Source: Strigamia acuminata (taxonomy: Eukaryota; Arthropoda; Chilopoda; Geophilomorpha; Linotaeniidae). Taken from it: 60,000 nucleotides of DNA. The position numbers and the translations under genes are program-made. Of this stretch, positions 20,501-28,985 are shown in pieces. Positions within the stretch are counted from its first letter, which is position 1. The number at the start of each line of letters is the position of its first letter. The notes under the pieces are model-generated. The model did not search any database and was not told the origin of the DNA. It saw only the letters and a program-made list of their open reading frames with translations. The DNA is taken from contig OX442315.1 of assembly GCA_949358305.1 (NCBI GenBank), forward strand, positions 36,670,427 to 36,730,426. Reading direction: 5' to 3'.

Positions 20501-23118
20501 AAGTGCCTCTCATTGCAGCTTCTTTACCGACTAAGAAGAAAAATAAGAAAAAATCTCTTATTCCTCGACCTACTGGTAAAGAGAAAGTGACTGGAAATGC
20601 GCCGACTTCAGGTGCGCAAATTCCATCTTCTACTGGCGTAGCTACTCCTCCAACGAGGGCACCGCCGGTTACAATCCCTCCGGTTGCATCAGTTCCAGTT
20701 GCGCAACCAACCTCACAAGTAAAAACTCCTAATTCATCACCAGTTCGTGTTTCAGTGCCTTTACGAACCCGCCGACAGCGCTCTTTAATTCCAATTCTGA
20801 TAAAGAAACGAGGAAGACCACGTAAAATTAATATTGTGCCAATTTTATCTCCTCGTGCTAAACGAGCAATAGCCACACGAACTCGAGCTAGATTAAAGGA
20901 TCCATCTTTGATTCCTAAAACACCACCATGGCTACCACCCAGGTATGCGGGAACTATTAAAAAGTGGACATTTCCAAAGTTATTGAAATCACAGCAAGTA
21001 GGAAAGTTGAAGGCAGTGCGACGTAAATCCGCTATTCCTTCCCATGTGGTGAAACCCAAATCTAAATCAGTTTTAATTCCACCACCCTTACCTATTCCTA
21101 CCCCTCCTGCAACTCCAATATCCACTCCTATTCCTAGTTCCATTCCTCCTTCGGCAATTATTCCAACCAGAATTCCTGCGCCAATAAATCCGTCTAGTTT
21201 TAGAAAAAAGACTGCTTCGGCACCATCACAATTGCCGACACCTGGAACTTTGGTGGATAAAATACGGCGTAATTTCCGTCGCATAACTGGAGTTCCTGCA
21301 CCAATAATTCAATCCGATAGCCATCGAAGGCCCATTCCAAGACCTTCTCCTGAAATTCCAGATTTACCAACTCCTTCCCCAACTCCTTCAATTCCTATCA
21401 CTGATTTTCCTGTCATTTCTCCGCGTCAACCTTCTGAACCAAGAATGTATGATGATGCGGCGGGACCATCAGGACAGCAAAGGCCAGAGGGATATACTTC
21501 GGACCCGGATTCTGACTCTGCATCATCGGAGGACAGTTTTGGACCCATTCGTGACATGTCACCACCAACAAGGAATTATTCTGCGCCTCCAGCATCAGCG
21601 CAAAGAACTCCGTCGAGATTGCGTCCGCGACGAGAAAGGACAGTAATTGAAGATTCAAGGACTGAAGCAGAGAAGCAAGCCGAATTGGAGCACGATCCAC
21701 CAATCGAACATCCTCCGTTCGAGCTGTTGCCTACTGCTGCTGAAATCATTGCTGCGCAAAGACAGGATCCCTGGTCGCGTGAGTTGATATTTTATTTAAC
21801 TGCCCAAATGTTACCACTTGATCCGGACGAAGCTGCTAAAATTGTGGCTGACGCGCAAGATTTCGGCATGTATAAAGAGATGTTATGTCGCTTCCCTCCT
21901 GTCCATATTAATGAAATTAGAAAGAGGCGCCAAATTTATCTCCCATTTGAACTTAGAGAAAGATATTTCCGCGCAATGCATTATCCCCCCGTGGTTGGGC
22001 ATATGGGGCAAGAACGAACACTCCATCGCATTAAATCGCGCGTATTTTGGCCAAAAATGCGCGAAGATATTCGAACATGGATACAGGTTTGCGAAGCGTG
22101 TCAAAGAGCTAAACCCCTTAATAGACTCCCATATGGAAAAATGATAATGTCTAGATCGCGCCATCTTTTCTCTGCTATCTACATCGACTATTACGGCAAG
22201 AAACCTCGATCTACAGAGGGACATTGCTATGCCTTTGTGATGGTCGACTCTGCTAGCCGATGGTTAGACGTACGTCTAACCGAAAACTCAAATATAGTCA
22301 CTACGGTGAAACAAATTCAGAAATTCTGCAAAAGATGGGGTTTTCCCAAAATAATTATTAGCGATAACGCGCCTGCTTTTCGCTCACCAGAATTTCGTAG
22401 CCAAATCCAGCAACTTGGCGCAATAAATAGATATACCGCCGCATATCACCCGCAAGGTAATATTGCGGAAAGGCTTAACCAATCATTAAAGAACTGTATA
22501 TTAGCATATATTGATGATGACCATACTAGATGGGACGTCAACATTGGCTATTTCGTGCTCGCGATTAATTCAGCTTATCAAATTTCTTTAAGGTATTCAC
22601 CTTTTAAAATGGTAACAGGCCAGGAAGCTCGATTTCCGGGCGACCTGGATAGCGACACGGATGACGGAGAACCATTGCCGCCCGTGGAAGCTGAGAACTT
22701 GCACGAACATATGCGTAGAATGCGAGAAAGCGCGATTAACAACTTGCGCGAGTCCCAAATTCGACACAAAAAATGGTTCGATTTAAAGCGGCGCCCCCAT
22801 GACTTCCGTCCCGGCGACTGGGTAACTTTGCGCAATCGGCAACCTTCGTCCGCCGATAAACAATTCGCAGCAGGTTTACGCCAGCGTACTGAAGGTGTAT
22901 ATATTATACATAGATTGGTGGGCCCCAATACAGTAATCCTAATGGATGAAAACGGCCAAAAAACCCAGCCTTATAATGTCGTGGAATTGCGACATTGGTT
23001 TTTTGCCGAGGCCAACTTTTTAACTTTAAAAGACGTTGAAATTATTGATAAACATGTTGAAATTTTTGCTGTCAACACTTTAGATATTTTTTCTGCCTAT
23101 TTTCTTTCATTTAAGTAA
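17512..23118 (+). CDS. pol: Pol polyprotein: protease, RT, RNase H, Pro-rich/AT-hook insert, integrase (1868 aa)
   Basis: Replication enzymes. The aspartic protease has DSGA (D178) and a later LLGRDF. The reverse transcriptase has YIDD at residues 674-677. RNase H has TDAS (D824), an IECLA glutamate and SDHQS. Residues about 980-1400 are a Pro/Ser/Lys-rich, low-complexity insertion containing an AT-hook core RGRPRK (1100-1105). The integrase has a zinc-binding HHCC (H1490, H1499, C1527, C1530) and a catalytic triad D1559, D1618, E1653 with D,34,E spacing and HPQGNIAER. A GPY/F-like C-terminal module (VGPNTVILMDENG) follows; there is no chromodomain. The ATG at 17512 overlaps the gag stop. The pol frame is open only from 17455, so expression is by reinitiation at ATGA or a -1 shift within about 60 nt. 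RNase H before integrase defines Ty3/gypsy. It is intact. Confidence 0.95.
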   Translation: MSRPALRAKRLKSKRRASPLINLKEDDPSQVNSTTSPTVITLSEYKPVSSVISSSSSIITSATKASDLQTAVPEAVKDELPKLTDLQPVISKKNPKVTIVSKITKTLPIIKSTSSATTTEAPKEVISPMKVSFVMLTPEELKETQEPIIEITRGDRLCKKAPCVKISWANVACTALLDSGAQTCVMSEDVFQQLHEKMGLDFVNLHERVQVASGDIVDSTKSMQLALRAPIGIIKFICMVLPDAKMDMLLGRDFCTAAGIDIDHARQQWSMVGSNEIRKFMTYEEAKKSESILVLPFAPEETQDPSNPPAAISEIVPTKILRKPDPVSEINCLLLAHRPLQQEIFEYPHDDAQYRVKQVRHRAQRKWSNIWSPKRKETSKISSNLKKTILRKLTLSQFRRLRRLRRKINVIRPIAKQLVAQRAKDINAKKESKINIFSIAQPDNGGNNSKMNINDINFLQYQPSGDPTDLDWIYHQLWNQLTVPQIKLLIKTLQPISQIFREEIGLCNNTEYEVNLKPDFRPIHVPVRPVNPAKKAIIDKYIDKKLQQGIIRRSQSDCAVAPVVVPKKTGEWRTAMDFRPINAQTIPDVYPLPDIDNIFAYLGGAHWFSIIDGREAFHQIGVRKGDERYLAFITHRGLFEYVRMPFGPINGPATLQRAMNKTLAKYLYKFVFVYIDDVIIFSRTFEEHVQHLRLVLEELFNAGFTMNANKTELCQKRLEVLGHIVESGQITPNPKKVVAIQNYPAPTNLRELQRFKGMVGYYQSFIANFSKISEVFRPLLKKDATWIWTDAQQSAFEYLKDQIAIPTLKRRFPSWKKPFILQTDASYSGLGAALMQLNDEGVRIPIAFASRALNSAEKNYKVTEIECLAAVWGVKRFRAYLEMMPFYLESDHQSLKWLFQQREPTGRLARWVLSLSDYKFTFLHCSGCKNKVADALSRAPVDPPEVDDEDDSPEVDEACYLAYFDDCNEWPALNIIKELPKDINLQFRKLFKSKFKKVPLIAASLPTKKKNKKKSLIPRPTGKEKVTGNAPTSGAQIPSSTGVATPPTRAPPVTIPPVASVPVAQPTSQVKTPNSSPVRVSVPLRTRRQRSLIPILIKKRGRPRKINIVPILSPRAKRAIATRTRARLKDPSLIPKTPPWLPPRYAGTIKKWTFPKLLKSQQVGKLKAVRRKSAIPSHVVKPKSKSVLIPPPLPIPTPPATPISTPIPSSIPPSAIIPTRIPAPINPSSFRKKTASAPSQLPTPGTLVDKIRRNFRRITGVPAPIIQSDSHRRPIPRPSPEIPDLPTPSPTPSIPITDFPVISPRQPSEPRMYDDAAGPSGQQRPEGYTSDPDSDSASSEDSFGPIRDMSPPTRNYSAPPASAQRTPSRLRPRRERTVIEDSRTEAEKQAELEHDPPIEHPPFELLPTAAEIIAAQRQDPWSRELIFYLTAQMLPLDPDEAAKIVADAQDFGMYKEMLCRFPPVHINEIRKRRQIYLPFELRERYFRAMHYPPVVGHMGQERTLHRIKSRVFWPKMREDIRTWIQVCEACQRAKPLNRLPYGKMIMSRSRHLFSAIYIDYYGKKPRSTEGHCYAFVMVDSASRWLDVRLTENSNIVTTVKQIQKFCKRWGFPKIIISDNAPAFRSPEFRSQIQQLGAINRYTAAYHPQGNIAERLNQSLKNCILAYIDDDHTRWDVNIGYFVLAINSAYQISLRYSPFKMVTGQEARFPGDLDSDTDDGEPLPPVEAENLHEHMRRMRESAINNLRESQIRHKKWFDLKRRPHDFRPGDWVTLRNRQPSSADKQFAAGLRQRTEGVYIIHRLVGPNTVILMDENGQKTQPYNVVELRHWFFAEANFLTLKDVEIIDKHVEIFAVNTLDIFSAYFLSFK

Positions 23119-23898
23119 TTTTCTTTGATTTTCTAAAACACAAACGAAACAACAAAAAAAAAAAAAACCAAGTGTAATCCGGTGTAAATCTATCTTTACT
23201 ACCTATTTTGTTTAAAAACTATTTTTCCCTTTATTTTAAATTTATTCATCCTAATTTTTATGTTTTATGTTATTTTATGTTTTCTTTATATTTTATATTT
23301 AATGTTTTGTGTTATGTATTTTTATGTTCATATTCGGTCACTCGAAAATGGCTAAGTCCATTTCAATCAGGGACTATGTCCGTCACCAGAGTGCGCAATG
23401 CCAATTAACCTCTAAACAATAGCACGTGGCTATTTCCACAATTCATTTAAATTATTCAATCAATATAATTTATGCGCACTTTATTTAAATTAATATTCTG
23501 TGTTCTGAATTATTACTTGTTTATCTCACCATCCTTATTTAATCACTTTAAAACAAGAGTTTTGAGCGAAGACAACCTTCGCTAACTTCCGAATTCCAAC
23601 ACTGAATGTCGCCCTTCAATTGCAATTAGTTAGTGTTTAACCTCGAACCCGACTTTATTACATGTGCGAGTTTTCAATCGTTCATCGAAGCTTCTCGAAG
23701 CAAAGTTTTACGACTCGTTACATTCCTAGGAATATTCTTTAGTCCTCGTTGTTTGTTTCGTTCTGTGCGCGTTCGTGTTGTTGCGCTTGATAATTGTGAG
23801 TATCGTTTGTCAAACGTATTATTTGTTCTGTGTATTTATATAAGCATTACCTCCACCAACTTAGGCGCATTATATTCCCAACGAATATTGAAACCAAC
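23119..23898 (+). other. Inter-ORF region of the retrotransposon with possible ORF3 splice acceptor or promoter
   Basis: About 780 bases of AT-rich non-coding DNA between pol and ORF3, including an A-run near 23155. A TATATAAG at 23837-23844 and a possible splice acceptor (CCAACTTAG at 23864) both lie just before the ORF3 ATG at 23899. A good donor, AAG|GTTAGT, sits in the leader at 15497/15498. ORF3 could be made from a spliced subgenomic RNA or an internal promoter; neither is proven. Confidence 0.4.
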
Positions 23899-26172
23899 AT
23901 GGCTTCCAATCGGGACGAGGAACCTTTTGTAGAAGCATTCGGTACGGGTTTTCCGAGCCACGAGATATGCCCGGTCTGCTCAGGCCATGGTATGGAGGAG
24001 GACCCGCCGCGAGCCGCTCTCACCTGTCGAGCGTGCAACGGGAATGGCGACTTGCCGAGGGATTTATTCGCGGTTTGGATGAGACAGATTTTTGGATGGG
24101 TGTTACGTCGACGCAGGCAAGACAACATAAATATTGGCGGCGTTACATTTCCGCCGTTTAGGTCGCTCAACGGAAGTCCGGCTTCAATTCTGCGATTTGA
24201 GACGGTACACCGCTGGTATTGGCAGCGTGCGCGACGATTGGCGCAGACAAGTCATATTAATCTTCGACAATGGATTTACCCTGGTACCAACATCGCCCAA
24301 CTTCTTGATTCACCGGCTGAGGACCCATTACATCGTGAGCAGTCGTCGACGCGTGCAATAATGGGACGAGAAGTTATTTCATCTCTTCAGGAAACCCTCG
24401 ATGGTAATGTACACCAGGTTCAAGAGGCTATTGCGCGGGCTGTTGCGCATTTGTCGGATTTGCCAGTCGAATCTGATGATAGCTGGAGCAGTGGTGACGA
24501 TGATGCGTTATTTGCAAGCGCCTCGTCGCGGTTTGAAGCGCAACCTAGCCTGACACCTGCATCCCCGGATTTGACTTTGAATTTATGTTGTGAATGCGAC
24601 AGTGCAGTATCAGACGGAAGGATAGAACAGGAAAACGAGGAGATTGAGCGGGAACGGGCCAGCACGCCGCCAGTGCGAGACTGTGGATCCGAGTTGAGTA
24701 CTACTCCGCCATTATTAGGACCAATCAATGAGGTAATCATCGAGACACCTCCTGATCAAGTTATAAATGCGCAAGGACCTGAGAAGAAAGCAAGGGATCC
24801 GCGTACAGTCAATTTGCCACAATCCCCAACCAGAAGACCAGTCTCAGGTGAACTGAGTAGGCGAGCAACAGTAAAGATTGTACCTCGTGAGACTTCGCAA
24901 AAATCCAAAATTCCTGTCCTTATATCTCATTTTCGAGTTGTACCAAATGCACCCCTGGGAAACACCAGCGCAACTATACCCCCTAACAGCACAGTAACTA
25001 TTTCTGATCGACTATACTTGACAGGGTCGCATTTGGAATCAGCGCAACCCCAGCTGGGCGATGGTACATCAACAACTACGTCAGCTACTCATTGTGATTT
25101 ATTCACAGACAGGTCTGGAATTAGCACAAAACCGGTGCATACGTTTGAAGTTATTTACGAATTATTGAACCGATATGAGGTAAATGTATATGCACAAGAT
25201 GTGCGTTCCTCACCATCCAGATTCTATATGGAGCGTCGAGGTTGGATAACTTTGATAAATTTTATGATGGACCGTGATTTTAATATCCTACAAGCCGATT
25301 TTCAAGAAGTATTTAACGAAATGCTTCTACGCATACGTACCATGTCCAACCAGATTCAGCATCGCTTGAGTCAATGTGACCTTTACGACCGCGTAAATGC
25401 GCTGGAGTTATTAATATGGGTAATGCATGAGCAGGTCTCCCAAGTGCTTCACCAGGTTCTAAGGCGACGTGAGCAACGCGAGGGAGGCGACGAACGACAA
25501 AATCCGGAATACCGAAGAAGGTATGAAATGGAGAGGAAACGACTCACCGACCGACATCACGTAGATAGAAGGGGAGGCGACGAGCGACGAAATCTGGAAT
25601 ATATGCGAAGATATGAGATGGAGATAGAACGACTCGGCGAGCGACATTGGGCAGATAGACGAGCCGTGGAGGAGGCTAGTGAGGAGGAATTCAGACGAAA
25701 TCGAGAGCGGACCCGTTTAACCGAATTGCGCGAAATACGGTGTTCGACTGTTTATCGATACGTGTTCCTGCCTCCTGCCCCACGCACAAGACGAGGTGAG
25801 TGGGATGCAACCCAACCATTCATAACTTTGGAACTTCTTCCAAGCTTGATGCCTCCCACCACGATTCGTTGTAACTTTGCTGAGGGAGAACGAGGATGTC
25901 TCCAATTTGATATGTCGATTCGGGCTCAGCGACAGCTTCTCCGATCTTTAGCCATTGCGGACTTGCATATGCTTCGTTCGGAGGCTGATCCATTGTTGCA
26001 TCTTCTCTACCGGAGGTATGGAGAATATTTTTTGGCTCACTGTCTTTTCGAGATAAATCGGCAGGGCGCACGTTCATTCCAAGATGCGCGACGTGTTGTG
26101 GTAGAAGTGGCATTTAATATGCTAATCTATTTCCGAGATCCTCAACATCGTCAAACCTTGGAATTCGAGTGA
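23899..26172 (+). CDS. Third ORF of the retrotransposon, DnaJ-type zinc motifs, function unknown (757 aa)
   Basis: Uninterrupted ORF after pol. I start it at the ATG at 23899 (ACCAACATGG, strong context) rather than at 23830. Near the N-terminus are two CxxCxGxG motifs (C24-C27 and C43-C46), the zinc-binding signature of DnaJ cysteine-rich domains. Residues about 180-420 are polar and acidic/Ser-Thr-rich. A 30-residue tandem repeat starting GGDER (25483-25572 and 25573-25662) is highly charged and probably helical. The C-terminal 150 residues look globular and helical. No signal peptide, furin site or transmembrane segment is visible, so it is not a typical envelope. It could be a nucleic-acid chaperone, a particle component or a host-interaction protein. 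No family is recognised. Confidence 0.8.
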   Translation: MASNRDEEPFVEAFGTGFPSHEICPVCSGHGMEEDPPRAALTCRACNGNGDLPRDLFAVWMRQIFGWVLRRRRQDNINIGGVTFPPFRSLNGSPASILRFETVHRWYWQRARRLAQTSHINLRQWIYPGTNIAQLLDSPAEDPLHREQSSTRAIMGREVISSLQETLDGNVHQVQEAIARAVAHLSDLPVESDDSWSSGDDDALFASASSRFEAQPSLTPASPDLTLNLCCECDSAVSDGRIEQENEEIERERASTPPVRDCGSELSTTPPLLGPINEVIIETPPDQVINAQGPEKKARDPRTVNLPQSPTRRPVSGELSRRATVKIVPRETSQKSKIPVLISHFRVVPNAPLGNTSATIPPNSTVTISDRLYLTGSHLESAQPQLGDGTSTTTSATHCDLFTDRSGISTKPVHTFEVIYELLNRYEVNVYAQDVRSSPSRFYMERRGWITLINFMMDRDFNILQADFQEVFNEMLLRIRTMSNQIQHRLSQCDLYDRVNALELLIWVMHEQVSQVLHQVLRRREQREGGDERQNPEYRRRYEMERKRLTDRHHVDRRGGDERRNLEYMRRYEMEIERLGERHWADRRAVEEASEEEFRRNRERTRLTELREIRCSTVYRYVFLPPAPRTRRGEWDATQPFITLELLPSLMPPTTIRCNFAEGERGCLQFDMSIRAQRQLLRSLAIADLHMLRSEADPLLHLLYRRYGEYFLAHCLFEINRQGARSFQDARRVVVEVAFNMLIYFRDPQHRQTLEFE

Positions 26173-28050
26173 ACAACAATCCTAAACGTGACTTTGTGTG
26201 CGCAAGTTTTTTGCAAATTGAAGTCAGGAGATCACATCAATGGGCGTTTCGTAAAATTCCTCCGCTTCGGCGTTGAGTTGAAGGACTTGATACGAGGATC
26301 CTGGTGATTTGCGAAGACTTTGTGCGCACTTCAACCTACCATTCATCATTATTTTGTGTTTTCATCATATTTTCATCTCTAATTGTGTCCAAAATGCGCC
26401 GCCAGATCGTGGATCTCTGGTAAATGCCCTAATAAAACATCTCCGCATTTGTGCGTTGAGTTTGGGCCGGCCTGCATTCCAATATCTACATGGTATCCAC
26501 AAAACTTTATCATCTTTAAATCTTCATCATTTTTCCGTTCCGCCATGCGATTCCATTGATGAGGCGCTCCGTAAAACATCTCTCGAGTTGGAGGACTTGA
26601 TGGAACGAGCTTGGGCAGCGGTAATGTGTCGATTTGAAGAACAAATAATTATTATTAGTGTTTCATCATAAATGTTATTATTTTTGCGCAAGTTTTCAAT
26701 TGTGATAATTCTCACTGATAATTTATATTTTTATTTAATTATTTTTACGTTTTTAGTGCTTTAGAATCGGACAATTAGATTTTTAGTGCTACAATTATGT
26801 TTTTATTTAAGTGCAATTATGATTTTGATAATTTTTTTAGTTATATTATTGAAATATCTATTTTAGTTTAATATCTTTCTGTGCCATAATCATTCCAGAA
26901 TTACCTTCATTTAATTATAACAATCGTCCTAAAGATTAGGAATTTAATTCTATTTAATTTTGAATTTAATTTCATTTGATTTCAGTTAACCTTTATTTTA
27001 GCGCAATTATTCTGGAATGATCCAAGTTAGTATTCAATGTTTAAATTTATTTAATGAATATTTTTCTTTAATTATTTAGCATTTAATCAAGATTATTGTG
27101 ATACTTTTTTGACCCTTCATTTAATTTTGTGATATCTTCTGATCAACATATTTAATTCCGTGGCAATACGAGTAGTATTGTGCGCGCGGGTATTTGTTAT
27201 GTTTTATAATATTTTATATGTTTCTATTTTCCATTTCATTCATAGAATTAATAACCTAAATTATCCTTGCGCAAAGTTTCGCGCATCCATTTAAAAGTTC
27301 CTAATTAATCTGAAATCATACTTACCTTATGCAGGTTGCATAATTTTGTACCTTACCTTTATTTTGTATTTGTTTTGCGCAATTACGCGCATCCTACCAT
27401 AACATAAATACCCAATCTGATTTAATAAATCCCATCCTGATTCTTGATAATTCTCATGTGTCGGCTCTTTATTTTTGTTTAATTTAAAATTGTTTATTCG
27501 ATGATTTTTATACAGGAAGCAGAAGTTTGTTTATACAAAAAAGTAAAAGTGTTTAAAATTTTTTATTTCATAAATTGTTTGGGTAAAGTGTATAGACTCT
27601 CGTCCGTCCTAGGTATTGTCGGCCCCTTTAGGTTTAGCGTTCGCCCTCCTTGTGTCGTCCCTGTTCGTCTTGTGATTTCGAGTAGAATGATTTAAAATTT
27701 ACCATTGTGACTTTCCAAAAATCTTAGTTTAAATTTATTTTCAAAAGCCATGGTGATTTATTAATTCTTTGTTTTTAATAATTTAATTGATTTTTGATAT
27801 TTAACCTAGTATTGTTTAACTTTTGTTTATTATTTTGACAAGGTTGTTAAATCTTTGCACCACGTGCATCCTTTTAGACAGAGTTATTAAGTCTTTGCGC
27901 AGACGCGCATCATTTTTTTTGTTGTTTAATTTATTTAATTTATTTTTTGAGAATTTGTATAGTTTTTGCGCATAGCGCATTATTATTGTATAACTTTCCT
28001 TGTCTCTTATCCTTTTATTCTCTTCGATAAATCTCGAATAATAAAAGCCT
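26173..28050 (+). other. 3' non-coding region of the retrotransposon with TGCGCA/GCGCATC word pairs
   Basis: About 1.9 kb of AT-rich DNA with only short frames lacking good starts. Five paired words of the form TTGCGCA-n-GCGCATC stand out at 27267-27287, 27375-27393, 27855-27870 (variant with GCAC/GTGC), 27895-27911 and 27966-27980. Each can form a small GCGC hairpin. The same pair occurs in the LTR at 14895-14918. The role is unknown: packaging, export or protein binding are all guesses. Confidence 0.7.
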
Positions 28051-28063
28051 AAGGGGGGAGGGA
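28051..28063 (+). other. Polypurine tract
   Basis: AAGGGGGGAGGGA immediately abuts the 3' LTR (TGTCACGG at 28064). This is the standard primer for plus-strand DNA synthesis in LTR elements. Confidence 0.93.
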
Positions 28064-28735
28064 TGTCACGGGCAGGTTACCCACCCTTCTTTTTTATTCA
28101 TTTCTAACTTAGACTGACCCAATCTTAAGTTTTCTTATTTTTTCCCAATCTTTCTTTTCATCTAACATTGATGAATCATCTCTAAATATATGCGCAGCCT
28201 CATTGCGCGCATCTTATTATTTCCAACAATTAACCTTATTTTATACCTTCCACCCCCTCACCCACTCCAATCGACCTGGTCACATGACTCATGTTTACCT
28301 GGTCGCTACTTTTATCCATAATCCACACTTCTCATACCTCTTTCAACGAGTTAACACCTCTTAGATTGAATTGAGTTTGTCAATCTTTATTTTGCGCTTT
28401 AACACGCGCCTCTTCTAATTTAACACTTAATAGCGCCTCTTTTTGCCCACCTTTTATCCCTTCGCATGCCTGTGACATCCTATGCCCACCCGCATACGAA
28501 TATCACTGCGCATACTCATTCTTTTTAAACGTAAAGACCCACAACGTGAGATTGAGCCCGTCGAATATAAATAATGTGTGTTACAGCGAGTTAGGTTTAT
28601 TCACCGTCCGATATCCGCATATGACGATGGCACAAACAGAGTAAATCTACGAACTTTGCCCGCTGATTTGCGCTAACATCACCTTGCGCGTAAATTCAGA
28701 TCAAATCAATTAAACATCTAAGTTGATTCGTAACA
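28064..28735 (+). repeat. 3' LTR (672 bp)
   Basis: Same length and, by eye, the same sequence as 14769-15440. Boundaries are set by the polypurine tract on the left and CA followed by the AAAC target duplication on the right. Confidence 0.97.
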
Positions 28736-28739
28736 AAAC
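28736..28739. repeat. Target-site duplication, right copy (AAAC)
   Basis: Matches 14765-14768. Joining the flanks would restore a minisatellite segment (AATAAAAC then TTTGGTGC) resembling AATAAAGCTTTTGGTGC at 14690. Confidence 0.85.
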
Positions 28740-28985
28740 TTTTGGTGCATCTGGCAGGAAAGTAAAATTTTACGCAGTAAAAGTTATTTTTTTGTAGTAA
28801 AACTAAAAATATTGGTAAGAAAGTGAAATTATTGTAGAAAAAGCTAAATTATGGCATGAAAAGAGAAATTATAGCAAGAAAAGAGAAATTATAGCAAGAA
28901 AAGCAAAATTCTTTGTGAAAAAAGTGAATTTTTGAAAAAAACTGAAATATTTGGAGTAAAATAAAAATTTGTCGGAAATTGAAAT
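28740..28985. repeat. Minisatellite E (right part, degenerate)
   Basis: Continuation of the array interrupted by the retrotransposon. Units are more diverged (GGAAAGTAAAATTTTACG, AAGAAAAGAGAAATTATAGC repeated) than on the left side and fade out near 28985. Confidence 0.75.

Larger units (their letters stand above)
14769..28735 (+). mobile_element. Complete giant Ty3/gypsy-type LTR retrotransposon (13,967 bp)
   Basis: Full structure is visible: 5' LTR, PBS, gag, pol in order protease-RT-RNase H-integrase, a third ORF, a long 3' non-coding region, polypurine tract and 3' LTR. Both LTRs are 672 bp, start TG, end CA, and look identical on a line-by-line reading. All three long ORFs are uninterrupted, and a 4-bp target duplication flanks the element. 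These point to a recent, possibly active insertion. At about 14 kb it is far longer than the usual 5-9 kb of animal gypsy elements. The extra length comes from the Pro-rich insertion in pol, the third ORF and about 1.9 kb of 3' non-coding sequence. Domain order and integrase type place it with Metaviridae. I do not recognise the exact lineage; the PBS suggests the mdg1/412 side. Confidence 0.97.

Noticed and set aside
20397-21284. 295-codon minus-strand frame opposite pol
   Set aside because: It is the antisense shadow of the Pro/Ser-rich insert of pol; no domain and no start context.
22363-22470. Integrase spacing D,34,E rather than D,35,E
   Set aside because: The one-residue-shorter HPQxN-ER form is common in insect gypsy elements as I recall, so it is not evidence of a defect.
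23633-23932. 99-codon frame before ORF3
   Set aside because: It overlaps the ORF3 start in another frame and has no recognisable feature.
26309-26671. Possible fourth ORF of the retrotransposon with hydrophobic N-terminus
   Set aside because: The frame begins with TTG rather than ATG. The first in-frame ATG is near its end.
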